Shown piece by piece: positions 43,784-52,480 of a DNA stretch of 59,452 nt (the stretch's first letter is position 1; every line of letters starts with the position of its first letter). The position numbers and the translations under genes are program-made. A model generated the notes under the pieces. It worked only from the letters and a program-made list of their open reading frames with translations. It was not told where the DNA came from and did no database searches. The stretch is from NCBI GenBank assembly GCA_947628815.1, contig CANRBJ010000002.1, positions 67,584-127,035 on the forward strand, given 5' to 3'. Source of the DNA: an uncultured Clostridia bacterium. Lineage in GTDB: Bacteria > Bacillota > Clostridia > TANB77 > CAG-508.

Positions 43784-44293
43784 TTACTTTTTAAAAGAAA
43801 TATCTATCATACTGGGTGTATTTTTCATAGTCCACATAGCGCCTAACATGTTCCAGATAAATGCCCTACCATGAGGCTCATCTGTATCTCCTCTCCAGTA
43901 TTTCATCAGATGCCTAACACCGCTATCGATGTAGCAATGGAGCGGAATACCTTTCTCCCAGTTGCGCTCTCCATATTTCTTGCAGCCCTCTTCATAGTGT
44001 TTCGCTACCTCAAGTGCTACCGTAAAGATATCGCCGTCGCTGAATTTATCAGAAAACTGATTGATAGCATCAATTAAGCATTCATCGTCACCTGTATCGC
44101 AGAAACATCCAATACTTTTTATAATAGCTCCACAATTCTTATGTGTAGAAGATATTACATCTGCAAGCTCCTTCAGCGGAACAAGATCGAACCGACCCTT
44201 TCCATCTACAATGTCCCTAACAGCACCGCTTTTGAATTCTCTTCGTGAACCAGAATCTAAAATCTTTGCTTCGTCTGTGTGAAGTTTACTCAT
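43784..44293 (-). CDS. dATP/dGTP diphosphohydrolase-like protein (PF18909-type)
   Basis: 169 aa. DSGSRREFKSGAVRDIVDGK, GRFDLVPLKELADVI, VAKHYEEGCKKYGERNWEKG and CYIDSGVRHLMKYWRGDTDE, then FIWNMLGAMWT match the phage family named dATP/dGTP diphosphohydrolase (MazG/MazZ-related). Such enzymes shift dNTP pools, and relatives serve modified-base genomes. It directly follows the DpdA-like gene, so a link to base modification is plausible. No PurZ was seen. Confidence 0.75.
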   Translation of the reverse strand: MSKLHTDEAKILDSGSRREFKSGAVRDIVDGKGRFDLVPLKELADVISSTHKNCGAIIKSIGCFCDTGDDECLIDAINQFSDKFSDGDIFTVALEVAKHYEEGCKKYGERNWEKGIPLHCYIDSGVRHLMKYWRGDTDEPHGRAFIWNMLGAMWTMKNTPSMIDISFKK

Positions 44294-44307
44294 TTAGAAA
44301 TCTCCTA

Positions 44308-45267
44308 TCATAATGAAAATAATTTTTTTGACCGTTTAACTCGGTCTTCCTTATAAGCATATCGAGTTTTTATCATCTTCTGAATATTATGCATTGTCAT
44401 TGCAGCTCTTGCAGAAGAAGAATCCTGAATTTGCTCCAATGTAAATCCAAGCGATTCAATCTCCTTCTTCAATAGATTCAAGTTGTATTCGTCAGCTGTA
44501 TCAACAAAGCTTAGATTCGACTTAGTTGAAGATGTACGAATCCGCTTAGATACCGAAATGACTCCGAAGTTTTCTGACAATATCTTTGCATAACCTGAAA
44601 TCAATCTGTGACTGATTGAATCTGCAGAATAGCAAGGATACTTCGATAAAGCATCAAGGCTGGTCATGCCATAAAGGTGAGTCTTTACATTCGGATTATT
44701 TGACATCTTTATTGTGTTTGCAACTTCGTTCAAATAGACATTTTTGGCTTGCTGATTCACATCGTTGGCCGGACTAATTCCAATGTAGTCAAGCATATTA
44801 CCTTCGTCATCTTTCCAAGAAAGCATCTTCCAGAGTACCGAGAAATCTTCACCATAGTGGAATACCGGCATCAACTTATGAGGCGATTTAACTCTGCTCC
44901 TCATGTAAAGAAAATTCTCCCAGGAGAGCCTTGCAGACTCCTCATAATCTTCTTTCGACTTCGGTTTTTGAAATTGACCAGGAATCTTATCAAGCTGTGC
45001 AAACACATCGATATCATCATCAATACTATTTAGATATTCAATGTATTCATCCGCAGTTGTATTCGCATTACCTGTATGAATACTGAATGCACCTGAATCT
45101 ATAAATAACCATCTGCAAAAACCGCTATGTTTCCACTTGATTGCTTTCTTAATTGCACTTTTATCCAGCTGCGATATCAGAATATCCAAAGGCTCAAAAT
45201 CAGGCATTGTAATCAACATATCGTGCATCTCATCTGTCAGTGAACCTGAAAACACATACTTTTCCAT
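44308..45267 (-). CDS. DpdA/TGT-like 7-deazaguanine DNA transglycosylase candidate
   Basis: 319 aa TIM-barrel protein. Motifs: RWLFIDSGAFSIHTG (DSGAF as in the TGT superfamily), DVFAQLDKIPG (candidate catalytic Asp), LMPVFHYGEDFSVLWKML, LDYIGISPAND, and THLYGMTSLDALSKYPCYSA followed by DS-S. These are shared with phage DpdA-like proteins that exchange guanine in DNA for 7-deazaguanines. The zinc site of tRNA-type TGT is not evident. A QueD-like gene lies upstream at 57265. Actual DNA modification is inferred. Confidence 0.6.
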   Translation of the reverse strand: MEKYVFSGSLTDEMHDMLITMPDFEPLDILISQLDKSAIKKAIKWKHSGFCRWLFIDSGAFSIHTGNANTTADEYIEYLNSIDDDIDVFAQLDKIPGQFQKPKSKEDYEESARLSWENFLYMRSRVKSPHKLMPVFHYGEDFSVLWKMLSWKDDEGNMLDYIGISPANDVNQQAKNVYLNEVANTIKMSNNPNVKTHLYGMTSLDALSKYPCYSADSISHRLISGYAKILSENFGVISVSKRIRTSSTKSNLSFVDTADEYNLNLLKKEIESLGFTLEQIQDSSSARAAMTMHNIQKMIKTRYAYKEDRVKRSKKLFSL

Positions 45268-45279
45268 ATGCTCATCTCC

Positions 45280-45513
45280 TTATGTGGGTAATTGTTCCAT
45301 TTGATGATATCTGCTGTAAAGAATCGACTCTATATGATCTTTCAAATCTGAAAGTGTCTTTGTGTCGAGCCTTGTAAGCTGAAACGATCTAGGCATCACT
45401 ATCAAGTTACAATCTTTTGATAAAGTTTCTCTTACTTGGCTGAATGTTTCTTTCAGATCTTCTTGATTAGTCTCATTCATATCATAAGTTAATAGGAACA
45501 GTTTGTTATTCAT
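45280..45513 (-). CDS. Small alpha/beta protein, 77 aa
   Basis: The ATG at 45513 has AGGAGG nine bases upstream; a TTG three codons earlier lies too near it. MNNKLFLLTYDMNETNQEDL, a helix, NLIVMPRSFQLTRL, a helix: a ferredoxin-like babbab start. It precedes the DpdA-like gene. Function unknown. Confidence 0.55.
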   Translation of the reverse strand: MNNKLFLLTYDMNETNQEDLKETFSQVRETLSKDCNLIVMPRSFQLTRLDTKTLSDLKDHIESILYSRYHQMEQLPT

Positions 45514-45538
45514 ATATGCCAACCTCCTACAAATTTTA

Positions 45539-45544
45539 TAACGA
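45539..45544 (-). promoter_or_regulatory. TCGTTA motif before the 77-aa/DpdA/diphosphohydrolase set
   Basis: The minus strand reads GTAATCGTTATAAAATTTGTAGGAGG, 26 bases before the start. Shares ATCGTTATA with 31267 and 52474. Confidence 0.35.
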
Positions 45545-45549
45545 TTACA

Positions 45550-46332
45550 TCAATCTCCGTACTTGCAATCAAATACAAATTTCGCTAGAACTGCATGAGA
45601 GGCAATTCGATATGAATTTAACTCCCTTATACAATTCATTGCATACTTTCTCACCTTGTCGGATCTAGATGTGCTCATTATGTAATTAATAACAAAGGCT
45701 GGATCATTTTCTGAATTATCGTTGAAATGACCAAGCTTCCAAACTATGTTAGAAACTGTATCCTTGAAGTTTACTATTTCTAAAAGCTCATCGAAGTATC
45801 TAAACTGATCTTCTGTAAATTGGTACACCATATCGACATCTTTCAATGTTTTAACAGCCTTCCAGACAAGGAGATTACTACACTTCATATACTTAGCAGC
45901 ATCTCGAACCTCTGCATAAGTTTTAATATCTGCTCCTATAGGAGATGACATACTCACACAAGCACTCCTACTGATGATAGTATCAGGGACTTTATATCGA
46001 TTTCGGCAAGTCACTACGATATAAACATTTTCGGCAGGCTCCTCTAAAAATTTCAAAAGTGTAAACGACGAACCTGCTACACCTGTATCTAGATTCTCTA
46101 TACAGAACATTACAGGATTCGATAAGTTATAGCTTATATCAATTACATCTCGGATTGACTGCACCGTTGGGTGCACAGTATAGAAATCAGATACTCCGAG
46201 CATCTGTGCATATTGCTTGGCAAGATAGGATTTACCGCAGCCTACCTGTCCTTCAATCAACACACTATGACGATTTCCCTTCGCAAGCGACTGCAACTCC
46301 TTTATTGATTCTTCTTGAAATTTCAGATTCAT
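45550..46332 (-). CDS. Clamp-loader delta-prime-like AAA+ protein
   Basis: 260 aa. Walker A GQVGCGKSYLAKQ (residues about 28-40), a Walker-B-like segment VMFCIENLD, and the clamp-loader stretch LKFLEEPAENVYIVVTCRNR with IISRSACVSM (SRC-like arginine finger region). It pairs with the delta and gamma/tau genes to load the sliding clamp. It overlaps the delta gene by ATGA. Confidence 0.75.
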   Translation of the reverse strand: MNLKFQEESIKELQSLAKGNRHSVLIEGQVGCGKSYLAKQYAQMLGVSDFYTVHPTVQSIRDVIDISYNLSNPVMFCIENLDTGVAGSSFTLLKFLEEPAENVYIVVTCRNRYKVPDTIISRSACVSMSSPIGADIKTYAEVRDAAKYMKCSNLLVWKAVKTLKDVDMVYQFTEDQFRYFDELLEIVNFKDTVSNIVWKLGHFNDNSENDPAFVINYIMSTSRSDKVRKYAMNCIRELNSYRIASHAVLAKFVFDCKYGD

Positions 46333-47246
46333 ATCATCTCTCCTATATCAGGTATCTCAGAAAACTGCAGTAAGCCGAAAAGGTAAATCAAACTCGACTT
46401 GACATCAGTGGCGTAAGACCGTAACTTTCGGATCACATCGTAAGTATTCATAAACATGTTGTATACATCTTTCTTTGTCCAACGCTTTACATATTCTCGA
46501 ATATCCGACTGGGTGTAGCTGTTGCTCAGAAGCCTTTCAAGCTCGATCATAGTTGACAAAATTGTGTATAAGATAGAATCAAGCTCTCCTGTATATGTTT
46601 CAAGTAAGTTATTGAGGTAGGAAAAATTCCTCGATGCTATACCTTTCTTGAATTCTGCATCTGATACACTTGTAATTTTTCCAAATAACGCTGTCAGCTG
46701 GGCATCTGTTAGAGCAAACAACTCTTCAGGACGTACTGTTGACATACTCTTACAAATATTTCTCGAATCTCCATAATTCGCTCCTATACGAGCGGCCAGC
46801 GAGATCAAGCGATCTGGTAGGTTCGAAAAGTCACTATGAAGATACTTTATCACGAAAGACTCACTAACAGCGTCTATGCTTACTGTATAATCTCCGAGGT
46901 ATTTCGATGCTTTGTTCAATCCTTTTGATGTACTGTCATATAAGCAAACTATAGTTCCAACGATATCAGTAGACTCTATCTTTCGCTTAGTACCATCAGA
47001 AAGCGAAGCAAGAAACTCCTCATCATATCGTATGACATAGAGTGTAGGCTTCAAGGGAACAAAATGCTTCATTGACATCATATCCAAAATCTGAGAAACA
47101 CTAGGCGACTCTTTTTTCGCTCCGTAGTGCTCTTCCAGAATAGATATATACTTCTCTTTGATACCTTGCTCAGATCCTGCAAAGATATAAAATTTCTTCG
47201 GCTTGTTACCGAGTATATCTGTACCTACTTCTTGTATCGTCAACAT
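46329..47246 (-). CDS. Clamp-loader delta subunit-like protein (HolA-type)
   Basis: 305 aa. KKFYIFAGSEQGIKEKYISI at the N-terminus resembles the HolA first strand; TLYVIRYDEEFLASLSDGTK and IVCLYDSTSKG mark the second. LFALTDAQLTALFGKITSVS and FSYLNNLLETYTGELDSILY correspond to the C-terminal collar. No Walker A, as expected for delta. Lies between delta-prime and the nuclease gene. Confidence 0.65.
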   Translation of the reverse strand: MLTIQEVGTDILGNKPKKFYIFAGSEQGIKEKYISILEEHYGAKKESPSVSQILDMMSMKHFVPLKPTLYVIRYDEEFLASLSDGTKRKIESTDIVGTIVCLYDSTSKGLNKASKYLGDYTVSIDAVSESFVIKYLHSDFSNLPDRLISLAARIGANYGDSRNICKSMSTVRPEELFALTDAQLTALFGKITSVSDAEFKKGIASRNFSYLNNLLETYTGELDSILYTILSTMIELERLLSNSYTQSDIREYVKRWTKKDVYNMFMNTYDVIRKLRSYATDVKSSLIYLFGLLQFSEIPDIGEMI

Positions 47247-47725
47247 CGTATCACCTCTCTAAATGTCGATATATCTGATAACAACACTAACGAATCGCCT
47301 AGCTTGATCTTGTATACAGCTCCTTTAGCTAATTCATAATGACTGAAATTTAGTGTATTCATCGACGTTCTTTTTGACAACAATGACGGTAGAGGTGCAA
47401 ATTGTTTACCCTTGTGCGAGATATCTAACATCGAAAAAATAACCCATGTTCGATTTAATTTCTGTGAACCGTCATCTACAAAGTATGCTGCGAATCGAAA
47501 CTTCGCCGCTGCTTCGTCAACTATCTTAGACCATATCTTGCTGTCAAAATGTATCTTATGATCTGGAGTAGTGTGTGTCTTGCACTCCCCTAACCAACTG
47601 TCACATTCTACATCACCAGTAACAATCGGTCTTGCGCCGCTGCCTTTTACTTGTTGCCAATCTAAGAAATCAGCGATAGACTTTTCTTGTTTATCGCTGA
47701 AAACCTTGTTACTCTTCTTCGCCAT
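47240..47725 (-). CDS. PD-(D/E)XK nuclease, resolvase-like
   Basis: The ATG at 47725 (MAKKSNKVFSDKQEKSIADF) is preferred over a start 7 codons earlier. VKGSGARPIVTGDVECDSWL and GECKTHTTPDHKIHFDSKIW give the GD...ECK core of PD-(D/E)XK nucleases such as phage Holliday-junction resolvases. It overlaps recA's 3' end, suggesting a recombination role. Confidence 0.6.
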   Translation of the reverse strand: MAKKSNKVFSDKQEKSIADFLDWQQVKGSGARPIVTGDVECDSWLGECKTHTTPDHKIHFDSKIWSKIVDEAAAKFRFAAYFVDDGSQKLNRTWVIFSMLDISHKGKQFAPLPSLLSKRTSMNTLNFSHYELAKGAVYKIKLGDSLVLLSDISTFREVIRC

Positions 47726-48869
47726 CAGAAATACCTTTGCCTTCAATATCGTTCAAAATGAATGTTTTTAGTGTTTCGTAATATTCTGGATTTGACTGCA
47801 AGTAATCGAAAACTCTCGATTTTCCATTGAGCTTGACTGGCCTACCTTCGCCATCTTCAATTAGCTCACCTGTATTCGGATCACACAATGTGAACCAAGC
47901 ACCTGATTTTCTTATGATCCCATATTTAGAAATTGCAAGCATTGCTAAGTCCATATCTACTCGGATGCCTGATTGAACCATCAAGTAATAAGAGCCGTTT
48001 CGTCTATCCCAAGGAGCAGATTTCTGCTTCACGATCTTTGCATTGACGATGTACCCTGCTGGATTCTCTGCGTTAGACGGTAACTCGTTCCCCAGGAAAT
48101 CTACAGGAGATCCGATTCTGAAGAGAATTCTCAGAGAGCAGTAGAACTTGAGGGCTTTTCCGCCAGGAGTATTTACCACATATGGATTATCCATATTATC
48201 TCTAACCTGATTAATAACAAGCAATGTACAATCGCATCTTGTTAAGATAGGTACAATCTTTCTACAAAACACAGTCAACAACCCTGCAAGGGACGCAACC
48301 GTACGCTCTCCATATTTCTTATCAAGCTCTTGAGATGTTATGAGGGACGGAATGCTGTCCAGAACTACAAGTCCAAGCTCGCTAGTTTCTATCAGCTCTT
48401 GCACAGTCTGCAAGATAATTTCAGCAGTAACATCAGGCGGCTGCATGATATCTATTTCATTTTCTTCAATGCCAAGCTTTCTCGCCCAAGCTCCGTCAAA
48501 CGAATGCTCAAGGTCGATGTAAAGTACTTTCTTCGGTCCAATCTCCCTCAAATCATCAAGTTCGGGAGCTAACGCCTTGTTGCCTCTGCTCACTTTATCT
48601 TCAAGATCATTGAGCTTTGCATTGTACTCATCTAAAAATATCTGTCTTGCATTCTTACAGATATCTACTGCAGTTGTAGATTTACCTCCACCAGGGTCAC
48701 CAAAAAACTCTGTTATCATATTCCTTGGAATACCACCATAAGTTGAATAGTTCAGCAGAGGGCTAGAGAACGGCAACTTCTTTCCTCGATCTGCATTCGC
48801 TCCATCCATGAGTCCAGAACACTGCCACTCTCGTTTCTTTTTATTGATTATATCTGAGTAACTTGACAT
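47709..48869 (-). CDS. recA: RecA-like recombinase
   Basis: 386 aa. Walker A GDPGGGKSTT (57-66), DLEHSFDGAWARKLGI, Walker B LGLVVLDSIPSLI, LLVINQVRDNMDNPYVVNTP and GGKALKFYCSLRILF are all RecA hallmarks. It promotes strand exchange for recombination-dependent replication and repair. It sits between the helical 195-aa protein and the nuclease gene. Confidence 0.93.
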   Translation of the reverse strand: MSSYSDIINKKKREWQCSGLMDGANADRGKKLPFSSPLLNYSTYGGIPRNMITEFFGDPGGGKSTTAVDICKNARQIFLDEYNAKLNDLEDKVSRGNKALAPELDDLREIGPKKVLYIDLEHSFDGAWARKLGIEENEIDIMQPPDVTAEIILQTVQELIETSELGLVVLDSIPSLITSQELDKKYGERTVASLAGLLTVFCRKIVPILTRCDCTLLVINQVRDNMDNPYVVNTPGGKALKFYCSLRILFRIGSPVDFLGNELPSNAENPAGYIVNAKIVKQKSAPWDRRNGSYYLMVQSGIRVDMDLAMLAISKYGIIRKSGAWFTLCDPNTGELIEDGEGRPVKLNGKSRVFDYLQSNPEYYETLKTFILNDIEGKGISDGEEE

Positions 48870-48903
48870 ATATTAATACCTCCGATACTTGAATACAATA
48901 ATA

Positions 48904-49488
48904 TCACTTGATATATTGTTTTGGGAGTCGATAATCTGGCAACTCTGATTCGTCTTCGGGAACGACAGGCCCAACAGGATCAGACGACTCTGCGCCTCTC
49001 CTAGAGTCCCAAATCTTTTTAGCTCCCATGATGAGTTCTCTAGCGAAAGACTGTTCATTCTCTACCCTTGTAATAACTGAGTTATACGCTGAAAGCAAAA
49101 TTTCATACTCAACCATCTTTTCGTTGAGAGCTCTACTGACAATCTCTTGTCTACTAGACTTACTTTGCTCTACTTGAGTAACCTCTTCCATCAAAGTTCT
49201 TCGAGTCTTCTCAAGAGTCTCCTTATTTTTGAGCTTGACAACTTCATGGTCAAGTCTCAATTTATTTAGATTCTCAGCCGCAGAGAAAAGCTCAAGCGGC
49301 AGATCTGTCAAAATATACGCAAGTTCCTCATTAGAGATAGGATGCGTCTTTGATTTCAGTCTAGTGTAGAGATCTCGTACACCATCAAAATATACACTAA
49401 AATTCTTTGAATATAAATCTTCGCAGAATTCATGAATTGCCTCTGCATCTTCTCTGTATTGATCAAATGTTTCAGATATAGTAGACAT
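48904..49488 (-). CDS. Coiled-coil protein between clamp loader and RecA
   Basis: 194 aa from ATG 49488, which overlaps the upstream gene's stop. Helical coiled coil in the middle (LRLDHEVVKLKNKETLEKTR...), acidic Pro-rich tail (DPVGPVVPEDESELPDYRLP). Its location suggests a recombination mediator or replisome adaptor, but no family is recognised. Confidence 0.6.
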   Translation of the reverse strand: MSTISETFDQYREDAEAIHEFCEDLYSKNFSVYFDGVRDLYTRLKSKTHPISNEELAYILTDLPLELFSAAENLNKLRLDHEVVKLKNKETLEKTRRTLMEEVTQVEQSKSSRQEIVSRALNEKMVEYEILLSAYNSVITRVENEQSFARELIMGAKKIWDSRRGAESSDPVGPVVPEDESELPDYRLPKQYIK

Positions 49489-50522
49489 CACTTATCCCCT
49501 TTCTTCGGAACACTACAAAGATAGGTGAGTGCAATCTCCTGAAGATACTGAGTAGATTTAAGATCAGCATTCAACTTGAGTAGTTTATTAGCAAGCTTCA
49601 AGCAGATAGCCGAATGTGCTATTCCGTAATTTGAGATCTTATTAAGATACTGGTTTGGAATCATTGTCTTCTCGATATCCTGAAGGAAAATATATTTCAC
49701 GACATTAATAACGAAAGAATGAAATCCTTCAAACCATTTGACGAAGTTTACTCCTGAATTATATACTTTATGAATGACTGATGTAATTGTCTTGTTGTCT
49801 TTCTTAGCGTAGGCAGACAGCAGCTCGAAATAATCATCGTATTCAGGAAGATTCAGTGCAGACATCAGCGTTTCAGACGTGATCGTATCACTATAGGCCA
49901 GTGCTTTGTCGAGTAGTGTCAAAGCGTCTCTCATACCACCATTGGCCATCTTTGCGATGTAGCTAACTGCATCTACATCATATTGAATATTCCTTCCTTC
50001 AGACTTCTCCATCTCGATAACTTTCACAAGCCGATTAGTGATACCTTCCAAGCTGATTTTAGAGAGCTGAAAAGTTTGAACCCTCGAAAGGATAGTTGCT
50101 GGTATCTTCTCAGGGTTAGTGGTGCAAAGAATAAACACACTTTTTGCTGGACCCTCTTCGAGCGTCTTCAGAAGAACTTGCCACGCTTGATTACTGAAAG
50201 AGTGTACTTCATCAAGAATAAACACCTTATAATTACTGCCTACAGGATATGACCTCGCCTGCTGAACAATTTCTCGTACACTATCTACACCGTTGTGAGA
50301 TGCAGCATCCATCTCAATTGGCTCTCCTTCTCCTTCGTTCAACACATTAGCCATGATACGAGCAGTTGTTGTCTTTCCAGTCCCTGCTGGTCCGATAAGA
50401 AGAAAATTTCGACTGTCAAGCTCCGGACGCTTACAGAGGTTTGAAATCATATTCACTACCAATGTCTGCTCTACAACATCATCAAAAGTCTTTGGTCTAT
50501 ATTTCACTGCTAAATTTGCCAT
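49488..50522 (-). CDS. dnaX: Clamp-loader ATPase, DnaX gamma/tau-like
   Basis: 344 aa. VKYRPKTFDDVVEQTLVV, Walker A GPAGTGKTTT (44-53), EMDAASHNGVDSVREI, Walker B VFILDEVHSFSNQAWQVLLK and ATILSRVQTF are near-textbook DnaX. It lacks the four-Cys zinc module of bacterial DnaX, so it is shorter than usual and gamma-like. With delta and delta-prime it forms a complete bacterial-type clamp loader. Confidence 0.93.
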   Translation of the reverse strand: MANLAVKYRPKTFDDVVEQTLVVNMISNLCKRPELDSRNFLLIGPAGTGKTTTARIMANVLNEGEGEPIEMDAASHNGVDSVREIVQQARSYPVGSNYKVFILDEVHSFSNQAWQVLLKTLEEGPAKSVFILCTTNPEKIPATILSRVQTFQLSKISLEGITNRLVKVIEMEKSEGRNIQYDVDAVSYIAKMANGGMRDALTLLDKALAYSDTITSETLMSALNLPEYDDYFELLSAYAKKDNKTITSVIHKVYNSGVNFVKWFEGFHSFVINVVKYIFLQDIEKTMIPNQYLNKISNYGIAHSAICLKLANKLLKLNADLKSTQYLQEIALTYLCSVPKKGDK

Positions 50523-50550
50523 GCATTCTCACCTCCAAATATACTAAAAA

Positions 50551-51336
50551 TCACCTACCGTACTCAGAGCATTTTTTATAGTAGGGACACATAGCAGACG
50601 TGCACCACTTATCACCTCTTGGAAGAGGTTCAGGTGCAAGATTCTTCTTAACCATGTCCATAACATATTCAAATCTGTTGAGTACTTCTTGACGCTCTAT
50701 GTCAGTGATTTTAACCTCATAGCACTTGAATTCTCCGTACTGTCTATCCTGGTAGAGGAAGAGAACTCCGCTGAGCTGCAGAAGTGTTGCATAACACTTT
50801 ATTTGATCAACGTGTTCTTCTTTCGGATCTGTCATTGAGTTCCAAGAAGAAAACTCTGATGTCTTTATTTCAAGGAGATACTTCTTTCCTCTCCACCGTA
50901 TAATTCCGTCACATGCAAATCTGATAGGCGGACTGACGATTTCTATCTGGTGCTCAAAACCGCTGTCATCTACTTTCAGCGAATACTGATAAGGAAAATC
51001 GATTGACTTCAAGTGATCTTCTACCGAGATCCAATCGTCTTTCAAAGCATCTTTCAAGTTACTTTGAATGATTCTATGACAAGCAGTTCCTATCTCTGCA
51101 GTAAAATTCAAAGTTCTGTCGACTACCTTGACATTATCTGGCTCAACTCCCCGAAGTCTGAACCAAGACCTCCTATTACATCTAAACGAAGACGCTGCAA
51201 AAGTAGAATGGGAGGGGCGAGCTGCCGCCTCCCGAATCTTATTATCTATATACTCTTCGTAAAAATCAAGAAATTCAGAACTTGTCGCAGAGTTGAATCG
51301 AGCTAAGTGTTGAGCTTCCCAGCTTCTAAATGCCAT
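50551..51336 (-). CDS. Cas4/RecB-like nuclease with Fe-S cysteines
   Basis: 261 aa. Catalytic core: H in GTACHRIIQ, D in FACDGIIRW, ExK in LLEIKTSEF, and QIKCYATLL. Cysteines: C53 in SFRCNRRSW plus C245, C250 and C256 near the end, the usual four ligands of a 4Fe-4S cluster in Cas4/AddB-type nucleases. It probably processes DNA ends during replication or recombination. No other CRISPR genes are near. Confidence 0.75.
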   Translation of the reverse strand: MAFRSWEAQHLARFNSATSSEFLDFYEEYIDNKIREAAARPSHSTFAASSFRCNRRSWFRLRGVEPDNVKVVDRTLNFTAEIGTACHRIIQSNLKDALKDDWISVEDHLKSIDFPYQYSLKVDDSGFEHQIEIVSPPIRFACDGIIRWRGKKYLLEIKTSEFSSWNSMTDPKEEHVDQIKCYATLLQLSGVLFLYQDRQYGEFKCYEVKITDIERQEVLNRFEYVMDMVKKNLAPEPLPRGDKWCTSAMCPYYKKCSEYGR

Positions 51337-51337
51337 A

Positions 51338-52441
51338 CTACTCCACCCCTGCTATAATTGTTGTAAGGTCTTTATTCCAAACAAGGATACCAATAACTTG
51401 ATCATCCTGTGACATCGGACTGATACAAACAGTTTCGTCGTTGTAATTAGCAATAACCTTTCTCAGCGATTCAAGCTTGAACTCAACAGAATAATCAATT
51501 GACTCCTCACCATCTACAGGGATGTTACCGTCCACATTTCTATCCTTAAGGTTGAGAACATTATTGCTAACTTTCCATTTGATGCTATCTTCAGAAGTAG
51601 AGGACAAAAGGATAGCCTGATTCAAAAGCTTAGTCACAGCAGATACGCTCACTGTAGAGAATGTATCTGGATGTTGCATCATCTCAAGAAATATAGCAGC
51701 ATTGTAACTACCAACATTGTCATCGTATTCGTATTCTGGTGTAAATTGTGTCACATATGAATATCCATCAGTGGAAAGCTGGACTAGATAATCTTTTTCA
51801 ACTTTGATGAGCTTTGCACCTTCAGGAAGTGAATTGAAAAGATTGATAATAGAATCTTGCAACAAGCAAGTAGTTCCAAGCTTGCTCTTGTTAGAATATG
51901 TAAACAAACTAGAGTCAAAATCACCTACCAAGACTTGGCCTTTCTCACCTACCCATACACGAGTATATACAGGATGCACAAACGCCATTGAAATTGCATA
52001 CATCTGATTGTCTTTGATAAACTTCCAATCCGATTTGTCAATATCAATGCTCGTCGGATTGTAATCAGGCAGCACAGGAGATCGAAGCTCAAACTCTGTT
52101 ACATCGAGCATTTTCGGAAGAGTGAATCTAGATTTACCGGACTGAATAATCAGGCCGCCTTCTTCAAACTCAAGAGTGATTGTCGAAGACTCAAGAGTAC
52201 TTGCAAGCTGTTTCAAGAGCAAGCTATCAACAAAGATAGTTGCAGGCTCGCCTTCACCGGAACCTTTGAGGTGGATCTCTGTGCAGATCCTAGATGCTTC
52301 GATATTAATTTTAAGCATATTGCTATCAGCACTGACCTGAACGATGCAACTTTTTTTATGGAAATTCGATACATTAGAGTTGATGATGCCTAACGCAAGG
52401 GCATCAGCAAAGGGTTTAGTGTTCGTTTGAAATTTCATCAT
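51338..52441 (-). CDS. dnaN: DNA polymerase sliding clamp, beta/DnaN-like
   Basis: 367 aa. Three-fold DnaN pattern: an N-terminal domain with PFADALALGIINSNVSNFHK; ATIFVDSLLLKQLASTLES; SGKSRFTLPKMLDVTEFELR (DnaN-like SGxxxFxL). The C-terminal domain ends with VCISPMSQDDQVIGILVWNK. It tethers the polymerase. GGAGA upstream. Its stop is TAG, overlapped closely by the nuclease gene's start. Confidence 0.85.
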   Translation of the reverse strand: MMKFQTNTKPFADALALGIINSNVSNFHKKSCIVQVSADSNMLKINIEASRICTEIHLKGSGEGEPATIFVDSLLLKQLASTLESSTITLEFEEGGLIIQSGKSRFTLPKMLDVTEFELRSPVLPDYNPTSIDIDKSDWKFIKDNQMYAISMAFVHPVYTRVWVGEKGQVLVGDFDSSLFTYSNKSKLGTTCLLQDSIINLFNSLPEGAKLIKVEKDYLVQLSTDGYSYVTQFTPEYEYDDNVGSYNAAIFLEMMQHPDTFSTVSVSAVTKLLNQAILLSSTSEDSIKWKVSNNVLNLKDRNVDGNIPVDGEESIDYSVEFKLESLRKVIANYNDETVCISPMSQDDQVIGILVWNKDLTTIIAGVE

Positions 52442-52473
52442 GATTGATTTCTCCTTTTAAATAATACTTACTA

Positions 52474-52479
52474 TAACGA
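52474..52479 (-). promoter_or_regulatory. TCGTTA motif before the clamp gene
   Basis: The minus strand reads GCTGAATCGTTATAGTAAGTATTATT starting at the polymerase stop codon, about 35 bases before the clamp ATG. Shares ATCGTTATA with 31267 and 45539. Confidence 0.4.
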
Positions 52480-52480
52480 T

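Noticed and set aside
50551-51336. Cas4-like nuclease as a sign of a CRISPR system
   Set aside because: No Cas1/Cas2 or repeat array nearby; context is replication, where such nucleases are common in phages.
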